NCBI RefSeq assembly: GCF_900111455.1
Contig: NZ_FOIE01000001.1
Coordinates: 186,001 to 250,000, forward strand
Length of the DNA: 64,000 nt
Origin: Geodermatophilus poikilotrophus
GTDB taxonomy: Bacteria > Actinomycetota > Actinomycetes > Mycobacteriales > Geodermatophilaceae
Direction: 5' to 3'
This document shows positions 24,436 to 32,480 of the stretch, one piece after another (the stretch's first letter is position 1; each line of letters starts with the position of its first letter). Both the position numbers and the translations under genes were made by a program. The notes under the pieces were generated by a model, which was given only the letters and a program-made list of their open reading frames with translations, was not told the origin of the DNA and searched no databases.

Positions 24436-25434
24436 CTACAGCTTCGCGGCCGCGGCGCGCAGGTTCTCGGCGGCCAGCGCCAGGCCCTCCAGGCGGTCGT
24501 AGGCGGCGTCCTCGTGCTCGATGTTGACCGCCATGTCGGGGTCGACCTCGGCCAGCGCGCGGAGGAACTCGGTCCAGTAGTCGACGTCGTGGCCGACGCC
24601 CACGGCCACGAACCGCCAGCCCGGGTTCTCCGGCCAGGCGGTGCACCAGAACCCGTAGCCGGTGGGCACCTTTCCCGGGGCGTCGGCCGGGACCCGCCCG
24701 AACGAGGTGTCGAGCACCCCGCGGATGTCGACCCCGGGGGTGATCATCGCGTCCTTGGCCGCGGCGTGGAACACCAGCGGGCCGAGGTCGCGGATGCAGG
24801 CCACGACGTCCATGCCCTGCCACATCAGGTGCGAGGGGTCCATCTCGGCGCCGATGTTGGTGGCGCCGATGGTGTCGACCAGCCTGCGCAGGGTCACCGG
24901 CGAGAAGACCAGGTTGTGCGGGTGCATCTCGATGGCCACCCGGACGTCGGAGGCGCGGGCGAGGGCGTCGATCTCCGTCCAGAACTCGGCCGCGACGCCC
25001 CACTGGTAGTCCAGGACGTCCAGGTAGACGCCGTCCCACGGGTTGACCACCCAGGACGGGTACCTGGCGTCGGGGTCCGACCCGGGCGTGCCCGACATCG
25101 TCACCACGTGCCTCACCCCGAGCAGGCCGGCCAGCTCGATGGTGCGGCGCAGGTCCTCGGCGTGCTTCGGGCCGACGCCGGGCAGCGGGTTCAGCGGGTT
25201 GCCGTTGCAGTTGAGCCCGGTCAGCTCCATCCCGCGGGAGGAGAAGGTCTCCAGGTAGTCCCGACGGGCCTGCTCGGACGCCAGCAGCAGGTCGACGTGG
25301 CAGTGCGGGGACGGGATGAAGCCGCCGGTGTTGACCTCGACGGAGGTCAGGCCGTCGGCCTGCAGCACGTCGAGGGCCTCGGCCAGGGGGCGGTCGTGCA
25401 GGCATGCGGTGTAGGCGCCGAGCTTCAGTGGCAT
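24436..25434 (-). CDS. Sugar phosphate isomerase/epimerase-family TIM barrel
   Basis: The 332-residue AP-endonuclease-2-like TIM barrel has metal-binding acidic and His residues in FIPSPHCHVD, VAIEMHPHNLVF, GAEMDPSHLMWQ and LVFHAAAKDAM. Enzymes of this fold are inosose dehydratases/isomerases, xylose isomerase-like, or 3-keto-sugar epimerases. It lies 17 bases after the adjoining dehydrogenase gene on the minus strand and is surely co-transcribed with it, so the pair probably oxidises a sugar or cyclitol and then isomerises or dehydrates it. A LacI-type operator heads the unit. Confidence 0.86.
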   Translation of the reverse strand: MPLKLGAYTACLHDRPLAEALDVLQADGLTSVEVNTGGFIPSPHCHVDLLLASEQARRDYLETFSSRGMELTGLNCNGNPLNPLPGVGPKHAEDLRRTIELAGLLGVRHVVTMSGTPGSDPDARYPSWVVNPWDGVYLDVLDYQWGVAAEFWTEIDALARASDVRVAIEMHPHNLVFSPVTLRRLVDTIGATNIGAEMDPSHLMWQGMDVVACIRDLGPLVFHAAAKDAMITPGVDIRGVLDTSFGRVPADAPGKVPTGYGFWCTAWPENPGWRFVAVGVGHDVDYWTEFLRALAEVDPDMAVNIEHEDAAYDRLEGLALAAENLRAAAAKL

Positions 25435-25451
25435 CGGGGATCGGCCTCCGG

Positions 25452-26651
25452 TCAGTGGGTCGGGATGGCTGCGGGGATCTGGATGGCGGCGCCGCCGGAC
25501 TGCGCGGACTGCACGACGGCCTGGACGATCTGCATCGTGTGCAGCCCGTCGGCGAAGGTGGCGTTCGGCGGCAGCGGGTCGGGCGTGCCGACGATCTGGT
25601 CGAGGAACGCGCGGCACTGGTAGACGAACATCTCGGCGTTGCCGCCGCCGACGCCCGGGGCCTGCATCGGGTACCCGCCGGCGAAGTAGGGCATCTGCGG
25701 GCCGACGACGACCTGCCGCGCGCCGCGGGTGCGGGCCTCGGGCTGGCGGTCGTCGACGAGGTACTCCGAGGGCCGGTGCCAGTCGAAGGACGCCCGTCCA
25801 TCCAACCCGTGGACGTCGAAGGCCAGCCCGTTGGGCATGCCGAAGGCGGTGCGCGACACCGAGAAGGACGCCGACAGGCCGGACTCGAAGCGGGCCGAGA
25901 ACACGGCGGTGTCCTCGTTCTCGACCTCGCCCATCTCCTCGCCCACCGGAGCGGCGTCGTGGCCCACCACGGCGCCGAGGGGGAGCGGCCGCTTGGCGAT
26001 GTGCGTGGTCAGCACCGCCCCGGACACCGACACGACCGGTCCGCAGAGGAACTGGCCGACGTCGATGACGTGGGCGCCGATGTCGCCGAGGGCACCGCTG
26101 CCGGGTCCGCCCCTGTACCGCCAGGTGAGCGGGCCGCGCGGGTCGCAGGCGTAGTCGCACCAGTAGCGGCCGTCGAACAGGGTCAGCTCGCCCAGCTCGC
26201 GGTTGCGCACGTGGTCGCGGATCGCGGCGATGGCGGGGGAGCGGCGGTACGTGTAGCCGACGGCGGTCACCACGTCGGCTCGCTCCTCCGCCGCCACCAT
26301 GGCCCGCGCGTCCTCCAGCGAGCCGGCCAACGGCTTCTCGCACAGCACGTGCTTGCCGGCGGCGATGGCCGCCTCGGCGATCGGCCGGTGCAGGGAGTTG
26401 CCGACGACGATGCTGACGGCGTCGATCGAGCGGTCCTCGACGACCTCCTCCCAGCTGGACACCGCCTTCTCGAAGCCGTAGCGGCGGGCCGCGTCGCGGG
26501 CCAGCTGCTCGTTGGCGTCGGCGACGGCCGCCAGCCGGACCGGCGGGAGCCCCTCCCCGAAGACGGTGTCCACCTGGCGGTACCCGGCGGCGTGGCTGCG
26601 GCCGGCCATCCCGGCCCCGATCACCGCCACGGACAGTGGTCGCTGCGGCAT
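25452..26651 (-). CDS. Gfo/Idh/MocA-family dehydrogenase, LacI-controlled
   Basis: The 399-residue protein has VAVIGAGMAGRSHAAGYR, LCEKPLAGSLEDA, GYTYRRSPAIAA and GSGALGDIGAHVIDVGQFL, the last supplying the catalytic His/Asp. The length and the YRGGPGSGALGDIG segment resemble levoglucosan dehydrogenase and 3-keto-glycoside oxidoreductases more than plain inositol dehydrogenase. It heads a two-gene unit with the isomerase and is divergent from a LacI regulator; an operator-like palindrome lies between them. Confidence 0.86.
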   Translation of the reverse strand: MPQRPLSVAVIGAGMAGRSHAAGYRQVDTVFGEGLPPVRLAAVADANEQLARDAARRYGFEKAVSSWEEVVEDRSIDAVSIVVGNSLHRPIAEAAIAAGKHVLCEKPLAGSLEDARAMVAAEERADVVTAVGYTYRRSPAIAAIRDHVRNRELGELTLFDGRYWCDYACDPRGPLTWRYRGGPGSGALGDIGAHVIDVGQFLCGPVVSVSGAVLTTHIAKRPLPLGAVVGHDAAPVGEEMGEVENEDTAVFSARFESGLSASFSVSRTAFGMPNGLAFDVHGLDGRASFDWHRPSEYLVDDRQPEARTRGARQVVVGPQMPYFAGGYPMQAPGVGGGNAEMFVYQCRAFLDQIVGTPDPLPPNATFADGLHTMQIVQAVVQSAQSGGAAIQIPAAIPTH

Positions 26652-26756
26652 GGCTGTTCTCCCCTCATCGGGTGGACGCCGGCCCGTGCGGTGCGGACGG
26701 CGGGTCTCGCGGACGTGGCACGCTCCCGCGGGGGAGACAGCCGGGCCCTGACGTCT

Positions 26757-26770
26757 TTAAAACGCTTTAA
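26757..26770. promoter_or_regulatory. LacI operator candidate 1
   Basis: TTAAAACGCTTTAA is a CG-centred palindrome with a single mismatched pair, the classic LacI/CcpA/PurR-type operator shape. It lies between the divergent dehydrogenase (start 26651) and LacI (start 26827) genes. A nearly identical site lies before the P450 gene. Confidence 0.75.
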
Positions 26771-26826
26771 GATGACGCCGATCACAGCAGGGTGCCGTGG
26801 TCGTGTCAAGGGAGGAGGTGGTCGTC

Positions 26827-27843
26827 GTGAGCGCGGAGGGCTCGCTGCGTCGTCCCCGCCTGCAGGACGTCGCCGCCGAGGCGGGGGTCTCGCCGGCGAC
26901 GGCGTCGCTCGTGCTGCGCGGCGTCGCGGGCCCCAGCAGCGCCACCCGCGAGCGCGTGCTCATCGCCGCCGGCCGGCTCGGGTACCGGCCCGACCGCGCG
27001 GCGAGCCTGCTGGCCCGCCGGCGCAGCAGGGTCATCGGCGTCCTGATGGACGTCCGCAGCAGCTTCCACGCCCAGCTCGTCGAGGACGTCCACGAGGCGG
27101 CCGAGGAGCACGGGTACGACCTGGTGCTCAGCACGGTGACCCGCACCCGCGACGAGGGGCGGGCGATCGAGACGCTGCTCGACTCACGCTGCGAGGCGCT
27201 GGTCCTGCTCGGCCCGGAGGCCCCCGCCTCACGGCTGGGCGTGCTGGACCGGCAGCTGCCCGTGGTGGCCGTCGGCCGCCCGGTGCCCTCGGCCGGTGTC
27301 GACGTCGTCCGGGTCGCCGACGAGGAGGGGGTCGCCCAGGCCGTCGACCACCTCGTCGGCCTCGGGCACCGCCGCATCGCCCACGTCGACGGCGGGCCCG
27401 GGGTCATCGCCGCCGGCCGGCGACGCGGCTACCAGCGCGCCATGCGCCGGCACCGGCTCGGATCCCACGTGCAGGTCGTGGCGGGTGACTCCGGCGAGGC
27501 GTCCGGAGCGCGGGCGGCGCGGACGCTGTTCGCGTCGGAGACGCCCCCGACCGCGGTCGTGACGTACAACGACGCCTCCGCCGTCGGCCTGCTCGACGCG
27601 CTGCTGCGCGGCGGCGTCGACGTCCCGGGCCAGGTGTCGGTGGTGGGCTACGACGACAGCCCGCTCTCGCGGCTCGCGCACGTCGACCTGACCACCGTCA
27701 GCCAGGAGTCCCGGGAGCAGATGCGGCACGCCGTCGCCGCGGTGGTCGAGCGGCTCGACGGCGGCCGCACCGGGCACCGCGAGGTCGTCGTCCCCCCGCG
27801 GCTGGTCGTGCGGGGGACGACGGCTCCACCGCCCGGGGACTGA
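26827..27843 (+). CDS. LacI-family transcriptional regulator
   Basis: The 338-residue protein has the headpiece LQDVAAEAGVSPATASLVLR (about residues 10-29) with the hinge AASLLARRRSRVIGVLMD, and a type 1 periplasmic-binding effector domain (QAVDHLVGLGHRRIAHVDGG; VSVVGYDDSPLSRLAHVDLT). GTG at 26827 is chosen because GGGAGGAGG lies 8 bases before it. Matching operators on both sides of the gene suggest it represses itself, the divergent dehydrogenase-isomerase pair and the downstream P450. Confidence 0.88.
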   Translation: MSAEGSLRRPRLQDVAAEAGVSPATASLVLRGVAGPSSATRERVLIAAGRLGYRPDRAASLLARRRSRVIGVLMDVRSSFHAQLVEDVHEAAEEHGYDLVLSTVTRTRDEGRAIETLLDSRCEALVLLGPEAPASRLGVLDRQLPVVAVGRPVPSAGVDVVRVADEEGVAQAVDHLVGLGHRRIAHVDGGPGVIAAGRRRGYQRAMRRHRLGSHVQVVAGDSGEASGARAARTLFASETPPTAVVTYNDASAVGLLDALLRGGVDVPGQVSVVGYDDSPLSRLAHVDLTTVSQESREQMRHAVAAVVERLDGGRTGHREVVVPPRLVVRGTTAPPPGD

Positions 27844-27906
27844 CCCGGCAGGCCGCGGGCTCCGTCCCGACGACCGGTTGACAGTGGCGTGGGTCACCGG
27901 CGAGTC

Positions 27907-27920
27907 TTGAAGCGCTTTAA
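27907..27920. promoter_or_regulatory. LacI operator candidate 2, before the P450 gene
   Basis: TTGAAGCGCTTTAA shares the CG-centred symmetry and the whole right half GCTTTAA with the site at 26757. It ends 23 bases before the P450 ATG, placing it across or just after the likely promoter, where a repressor would block transcription. Confidence 0.75.
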
Positions 27921-27943
27921 ACCCCCCGACCGTGGAGACCCCC

Positions 27944-30214
27944 ATGGCCCAAACCGCCACCGCTCCCGCCACCGAGATCGACTACAACCCGTTCGCGCCG
28001 GACTTCTACACGTCCGACCCGTTCGGGACGTACCGGCGGATGCGGGACGAGGCGCCCGTCTACTGGAGCGAGCGCTGGGGCTGGTACGCCCTGACCCGCT
28101 TCGACGACGTGCGGGCAGCGGCGCTCGACGCGGACACGTTCCGCAGCTTCGAGGGCATGGACATCGACGACAGCCGGCTGGAGCAGGTCCCGCCGGGGTC
28201 CATCGGCAGCATGGACAACCCGCGGCACGACCAGGTGCGCTCGGTGGTGCAGCCGTACTTCCTGCCGCGCCGGATCGCCCAGCTCGAGGACGGCGTCCGG
28301 GCGGTGGTGCGCGAACTCGTCGCGTCGTGGCGCGACCGGGGCGCGCTCGGCCGGGGCACGGTGGACGTCGCCCAGGAGCTGGCCTGGCCCATGCCCTTCG
28401 ACGTCTTCTTCCACCTCATGGGCCTGCCGAGCCGGCACGACCCGGACCCGCTCGAGCGGGCGCGGCGCGATCAGCTAGAGCACTGGACCCACGAGCTCAA
28501 GGACCGGGTGCCCGGCACCCCCCACCTGACCGAGGTGGCGCGGGCCGCGACGGCCGGCGTCCAGCAGTTCTTCATCGACCTGCTCGACGAGCGCCGCCGC
28601 TGCGGGCGGGACGACCTCGTCACGGAGTTCGTGAACGCCGACATCGACGGGGTGCCGTTCGTGGGCGAGCGGGTCACGACGGAGTCCGAGGTCAGCGGCC
28701 TGATGATGATCCTCTTCCTCGGCGGGGTGGAGTCCACCGCCGGGCTGACCGGCACGCTGTTCGAGCAGCTGGCCGAGAACCCCGACCAGCGGGCGCTGCT
28801 GCAGGCCGACCCGTCGCTGATCCCGGCCGCGGTGGAGGAGGCCATGCGCCTCACCACGCCGCTGCAGCTCACCGCCCGCACGACCTCGCGCGAGGTCACC
28901 CTGCACGGGGTGACGATGCCCGCCGGGAGCCGCGTCGTCCTCATCCCCGGCGCGGCCAACCGCGACGAGCGCCAGTTCCCCGACCCGGACACCTTCGACA
29001 TCACCAGGCCCCGGGGCCGCCACCTCGGCTTCGGCGAGGGCGTGCACGGGTGCCTGGGCGCGCCGCTGGCCCGTCTGGAGGCGCGGATCGCCCTGGAGGA
29101 GGCCCTGCCGGTGCTGGGGGACTACGAGCTTGCCGGCCCGCCGACCTTCTACCCGAGCTCGCCCAACATGTACGTCTGGAGGAACCTCCCGGTCACGTTC
29201 GGCGCGCCGGCCCGCCGGCCGCACGTCGAGGCCGTCCACCACCGGACGACGACCGTCACCCTCGCCACCTCCGAGTTCGAGGCCGAGGCGCGGGTGGCCG
29301 CCAAGGAGGAGGTGGCCGACGGCGTCGTCGCCCTGACCCTGCGCGAGGCCGGCGGCCGCCCGCTGCCCGCCTGGGAGCCGGGCGCGCACGTCGACCTCGT
29401 CCTCGACGGGGCACCCACCCGGCAGTACTCGCTGTGCGGCGGTGCCGCCGACCACTCGGAGTACCGCCTGGGCATCCTGCGCGACGCGGACGGCCGCGGC
29501 AGCTCACGGTTCGTGCACGACCGGCTGGCCGTCGGCGATCCGGTGCGGGTGCGCGGCCCGCGGAACAACTTCCCGCTGGTCGGCTCGCCGCGGTACCTGT
29601 TCATCGCCGGTGGCATCGGCATCACACCGGTCCTGCCGATGATCCGGGCGGCGGAGGCCGCGGGCGCCGACTGGCGACTGGTGTACGGCGGCCGGCAGCG
29701 GGCGTCCATGGCCTTCCTCGACGAGCTCGCGCCGTACGGCGACCGGGTGTCGGTCCGCCCGCAGGACGAGACCGGGCTGCTCGACCTCGACGGCCCGCTG
29801 GGGACGCCCCAGCCGGACACGCTCGTCTACTGCTGCGGCCCCGAGCCGCTGCTGGCGGCGGTCGAGCAGCGCTGCACCGGCTGGCCGCGGGGGGCGCTGC
29901 ACGTCGAGCGGTTCGCGCCCCGGCCCCAGGGCGAGCCGGCGCGGGCCGAGGCGTTCGAGGTCGTGCTGCAGCAGAGCGGGCTCACCCTGACCGTCCCGCC
30001 GGACCGGTCGATCCTGTCGGTCGTCGAGGAGGCGGGGGTCGGCGTCCTGTCCTCGTGCGCCGAGGGCACCTGCGGCACCTGCGAGACCGCCGTCCTCGAC
30101 GGCGTCCCCGACCACCGCGACTCCGTCCTCAGCGACGAGGAGCGGCAGGCGGACGACTGCATGATGATCTGCGTCTCCCGCGCCCGGGGCGACCGGCTGG
30201 TCCTCGACCTCTGA
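27944..30214 (+). CDS. Self-sufficient cytochrome P450 fused to FMN/[2Fe-2S] reductase (CYP116B-like, class VII)
   Basis: The 756-residue protein is a three-part fusion. The P450 domain (1 to about 395) has EEAMR (ExxR), GGVESTAG in the I-helix (E263-S264 where Glu/Asp-Thr is usual) and the heme loop FGEGVHGCLGAPLARLE with C370. A phthalate-dioxygenase-reductase-like FMN/NAD domain follows (about 430-650; RQYSLCGG, FIAGGIGITPVLPM, YCCGPEPLL). The C-terminal [2Fe-2S] ferredoxin has C705, C710, C713 and C743. It needs no separate redox partner. ATG at 27944 follows GGAG at 6 bases; a GTG at 27932 is an alternative. It is controlled by a LacI-type operator beside sugar or cyclitol genes, so an O-demethylase or hydroxylase role is inferred. 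Confidence 0.9.
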   Translation: MAQTATAPATEIDYNPFAPDFYTSDPFGTYRRMRDEAPVYWSERWGWYALTRFDDVRAAALDADTFRSFEGMDIDDSRLEQVPPGSIGSMDNPRHDQVRSVVQPYFLPRRIAQLEDGVRAVVRELVASWRDRGALGRGTVDVAQELAWPMPFDVFFHLMGLPSRHDPDPLERARRDQLEHWTHELKDRVPGTPHLTEVARAATAGVQQFFIDLLDERRRCGRDDLVTEFVNADIDGVPFVGERVTTESEVSGLMMILFLGGVESTAGLTGTLFEQLAENPDQRALLQADPSLIPAAVEEAMRLTTPLQLTARTTSREVTLHGVTMPAGSRVVLIPGAANRDERQFPDPDTFDITRPRGRHLGFGEGVHGCLGAPLARLEARIALEEALPVLGDYELAGPPTFYPSSPNMYVWRNLPVTFGAPARRPHVEAVHHRTTTVTLATSEFEAEARVAAKEEVADGVVALTLREAGGRPLPAWEPGAHVDLVLDGAPTRQYSLCGGAADHSEYRLGILRDADGRGSSRFVHDRLAVGDPVRVRGPRNNFPLVGSPRYLFIAGGIGITPVLPMIRAAEAAGADWRLVYGGRQRASMAFLDELAPYGDRVSVRPQDETGLLDLDGPLGTPQPDTLVYCCGPEPLLAAVEQRCTGWPRGALHVERFAPRPQGEPARAEAFEVVLQQSGLTLTVPPDRSILSVVEEAGVGVLSSCAEGTCGTCETAVLDGVPDHRDSVLSDEERQADDCMMICVSRARGDRLVLDL

Positions 30215-30356
30215 ACGGGGGTGCCTGCCCTCCCGGCAGTTGACCATGGGGTCGTGGCCGGCCCGGTCGGCGTGCCTGCGCGTGCCGCCGGCGACGACCC
30301 CGTGATCGACACCGAGGGGCGCGAGCGGGCCCCGGGACGCGGCCGGGGGCGGGACC

Positions 30357-31358
30357 TCAACGGGGCGGGGCGGTGGTGCTCCGGACGACGAGCCGGGGCG
30401 GGACCACGAGCTCGCGCTGCTCGACGGGGACCCCGTCCAGCCGGTCGAGGGCGCGCCGGACGGCCAGCGTGGTCAGCCGCTCGACGTCCTGGGCGACGGA
30501 CGTGAGGTCGACCGAGGAGAGCCGCGCGAGACGGCTGTCGTCGTAGCCGGCCACGCTCACCTCACCGGGCACCGAGCGGCCCGCACGCCGCAGCACGTCC
30601 AGCAGGCCCACGGCACACCGGTCGTTGAAGACCGTGACCGCACCGGGCAGGGGGCCGGCCAGGAGGGCGCGCGCCGCGGCGGCGCCCTCCTCCTCGGTGA
30701 GCCCGCCGGGCACGACCCGCGGCTCGAGACCGTGCCTGCGCACCGCCCTCCGGTAGCCCCGCCGTCGCTCGGCCGCCCCGGGCGCCCGGCCGCCGTCGAC
30801 GTGCACGACGTCGCGGTGCCCGAGCGCCACCAGGTGGTCCACCGCCAGGTGCATGCCCTCGTCGTCGGCGGTCCGGACGACGTCGACCGCGGCGGACCGC
30901 ACGGACCGGGCGACGACCACCACGGGCAGGCGGGTGGCGAGGTCGGTCAGGTGCGCGGTGGGCGACGAGGGCCCGAGCAGCACCAGCGCCTCGCAGCGGT
31001 CCCGCAGCAGGCTGTCGACCGCTCGCTGCTCGCCGCGTCCCGGCGTGACGGCGCTCAGCGCCAGCTCGTACCCGGCCTTCTCGGCGGCGTCGTAGAGCCC
31101 GGCCAGCAGGTCGCCGTGGAAGGCGTGCTGGACACCGAACACCACGCCGAGCAGCCGGCTGCGCGAGCTGCGCAGCAGGCGGGCGCGGGTGTCGGGGCGG
31201 TAGCCGATCTCCTCGGCGGCGCGGCGCACCCGCTCGCGGGTCGCGGTGCTGGCGCCGGGGGCGTCCCGCATGACGATCGAGACGAGCGCCGTGGAGACCC
31301 CGGCGCGGGCCGCGACGTCGGCCAGGGTCGGCCGCCGGTCGGAGCTCGTCGAGGGCAC
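30357..31358 (-). CDS. LacI-family transcriptional regulator
   Basis: The 333-residue protein has the headpiece LADVAARAGVSTALVSIVMR and hinge RARLLRSSRSRLLGVVFGV, with an effector domain containing LAVDHLVALGHRDVVHVDGG and VSVAGYDDSRLARLSSVDLT. It is clearly paralogous to the LacI at 26.8 kb. The GTG at 31358 begins VPSTSSDRRPTLADVA; longer starts would run through the operator. Two perfect CTAGAACGTTCTAG palindromes lie in the divergent gap to the next dehydrogenase gene, its likely target. Confidence 0.88.
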   Translation of the reverse strand: MPSTSSDRRPTLADVAARAGVSTALVSIVMRDAPGASTATRERVRRAAEEIGYRPDTRARLLRSSRSRLLGVVFGVQHAFHGDLLAGLYDAAEKAGYELALSAVTPGRGEQRAVDSLLRDRCEALVLLGPSSPTAHLTDLATRLPVVVVARSVRSAAVDVVRTADDEGMHLAVDHLVALGHRDVVHVDGGRAPGAAERRRGYRRAVRRHGLEPRVVPGGLTEEEGAAAARALLAGPLPGAVTVFNDRCAVGLLDVLRRAGRSVPGEVSVAGYDDSRLARLSSVDLTSVAQDVERLTTLAVRRALDRLDGVPVEQRELVVPPRLVVRSTTAPPR

Positions 31359-31378
31359 CGGGCGAGCGTAGTCAGCTC

Positions 31379-31396
31379 CCCTAGAACGTTCTAGGG
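31379..31396. promoter_or_regulatory. LacI operator A (18-bp perfect palindrome)
   Basis: CCCTAGAACGTTCTAGGG lies 20 bases before the LacI start codon. Its 14-base core is repeated exactly at 31443-31456; the centres are 62 bases apart, close to six helical turns. Confidence 0.85.
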
Positions 31397-31442
31397 CGAT
31401 CCCCTTGACGGGGTAGGGGTCGGCCGTCACGCTGACTGCGTC

Positions 31443-31456
31443 CTAGAACGTTCTAG
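31443..31456. promoter_or_regulatory. LacI operator B
   Basis: CTAGAACGTTCTAG, identical to the core of operator A, ends 13 bases before the dehydrogenase ATG and follows a TTGACG hexamer at 31405-31410. A tetrameric LacI could bridge both sites. Confidence 0.85.
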
Positions 31457-31469
31457 ATGAGGAGTCGAG

Positions 31470-32480
31470 ATGGCGAGCGAGACCGTGGGCGTGGCCCTGA
31501 TCGGGTCGGGCCGGATGGGGGCCTTCCACGCGGAGACGCTCGCCCTGCGGCTCCCGCACGCGCGACTGGCCGCCGTGGCCGACCCCGCACCGGGTGCCGC
31601 CGAGCGGCTGACCAGTGCGCTCGGTGCCGGCCGGGCGTACACCGACGTGGCGCAGCTGTGGGCCGACCCAGACGTCGACGCGGTCGTCATCGCCGCGCCG
31701 GCCCGGTCGCACGCCGACCTGGTGGTGGCCGCCGCGGCGGCGGGTCGGCACGTGTTCTGCGAGAAGCCGATGGCCGTCACGCTGCCGGACGCCGACCGCG
31801 CCATCGACGCCGCCCGCGGCGCGGGTGTGGTCCTGCAGGTCGGGTTCAACCGGCGGTTCGCCGCCGACTGGCGCGCGGCCCGGGCGCTGCTGGAGGCCGG
31901 CACCCTGGGGACCCCGCGCCTGCTGCGGTCGCTCACCCGCGACCCCGGGGGTTTCGACCCCGCCCGGGTCCTGCCGGACACGATCTTCCTCGAGACGCTG
32001 ATCCACGACTTCGACACGCTGCGCTTCCTGAACCCCGGCGCCGAGGCCGTGGAGGTCTCCGCCACCGCGGACGCGCTCGTGGAGCCGGCGTGGCGGGACC
32101 GCGGGCTGCTCGACACGGCGGTCGTCACCGTGCGGTTCGACAACGGGGCCATGGCGGTCGCCGAGGCGTGCTTCGAGGCCGCCTACGGCTACGACGTCCG
32201 CGGGGAGGTGCTCGGCTCCGGCGGCATGGCGACGATGGGCGACGGCCGGCGCAGCGGGATGGCCTTCTCCGGGCCGGCCGGGCGACTGGTCGAGACCGTC
32301 CGCGGTGACCAGGAGCTCTTCCCGGGTGCTTACACCGCCGAGCTGGGCGCGTTCGTCGAGGCCGTTCGCACCGGGTCGCCGGCGCCGGTGACCGGCGAGG
32401 ACGCCCGCGCGGCACTGGCGATCGCGCTGGCCGCGGCGGAGTCGGTGCGCACCGGCCGTCCCGTGCGGGTGGAGAAGTGA
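31470..32480 (+). CDS. Inositol 2-dehydrogenase-like (Gfo/Idh/MocA)
   Basis: The 336-residue protein has VALIGSGRMGAFHAETLA, FCEKPMAVTLPDADRAI, QVGFNRRFAADWRAARALLE, and the second-domain LETLIHDFDTLRFL with catalytic Asp/His. This pattern is that of inositol 2-dehydrogenases (IolG) acting on myo- or scyllo-inositol. It is the first gene of a two-gene unit under twin LacI operators, and its stop overlaps the GTG of the isomerase gene (4 bases). Confidence 0.88.
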   Translation: MASETVGVALIGSGRMGAFHAETLALRLPHARLAAVADPAPGAAERLTSALGAGRAYTDVAQLWADPDVDAVVIAAPARSHADLVVAAAAAGRHVFCEKPMAVTLPDADRAIDAARGAGVVLQVGFNRRFAADWRAARALLEAGTLGTPRLLRSLTRDPGGFDPARVLPDTIFLETLIHDFDTLRFLNPGAEAVEVSATADALVEPAWRDRGLLDTAVVTVRFDNGAMAVAEACFEAAYGYDVRGEVLGSGGMATMGDGRRSGMAFSGPAGRLVETVRGDQELFPGAYTAELGAFVEAVRTGSPAPVTGEDARAALAIALAAAESVRTGRPVRVEK

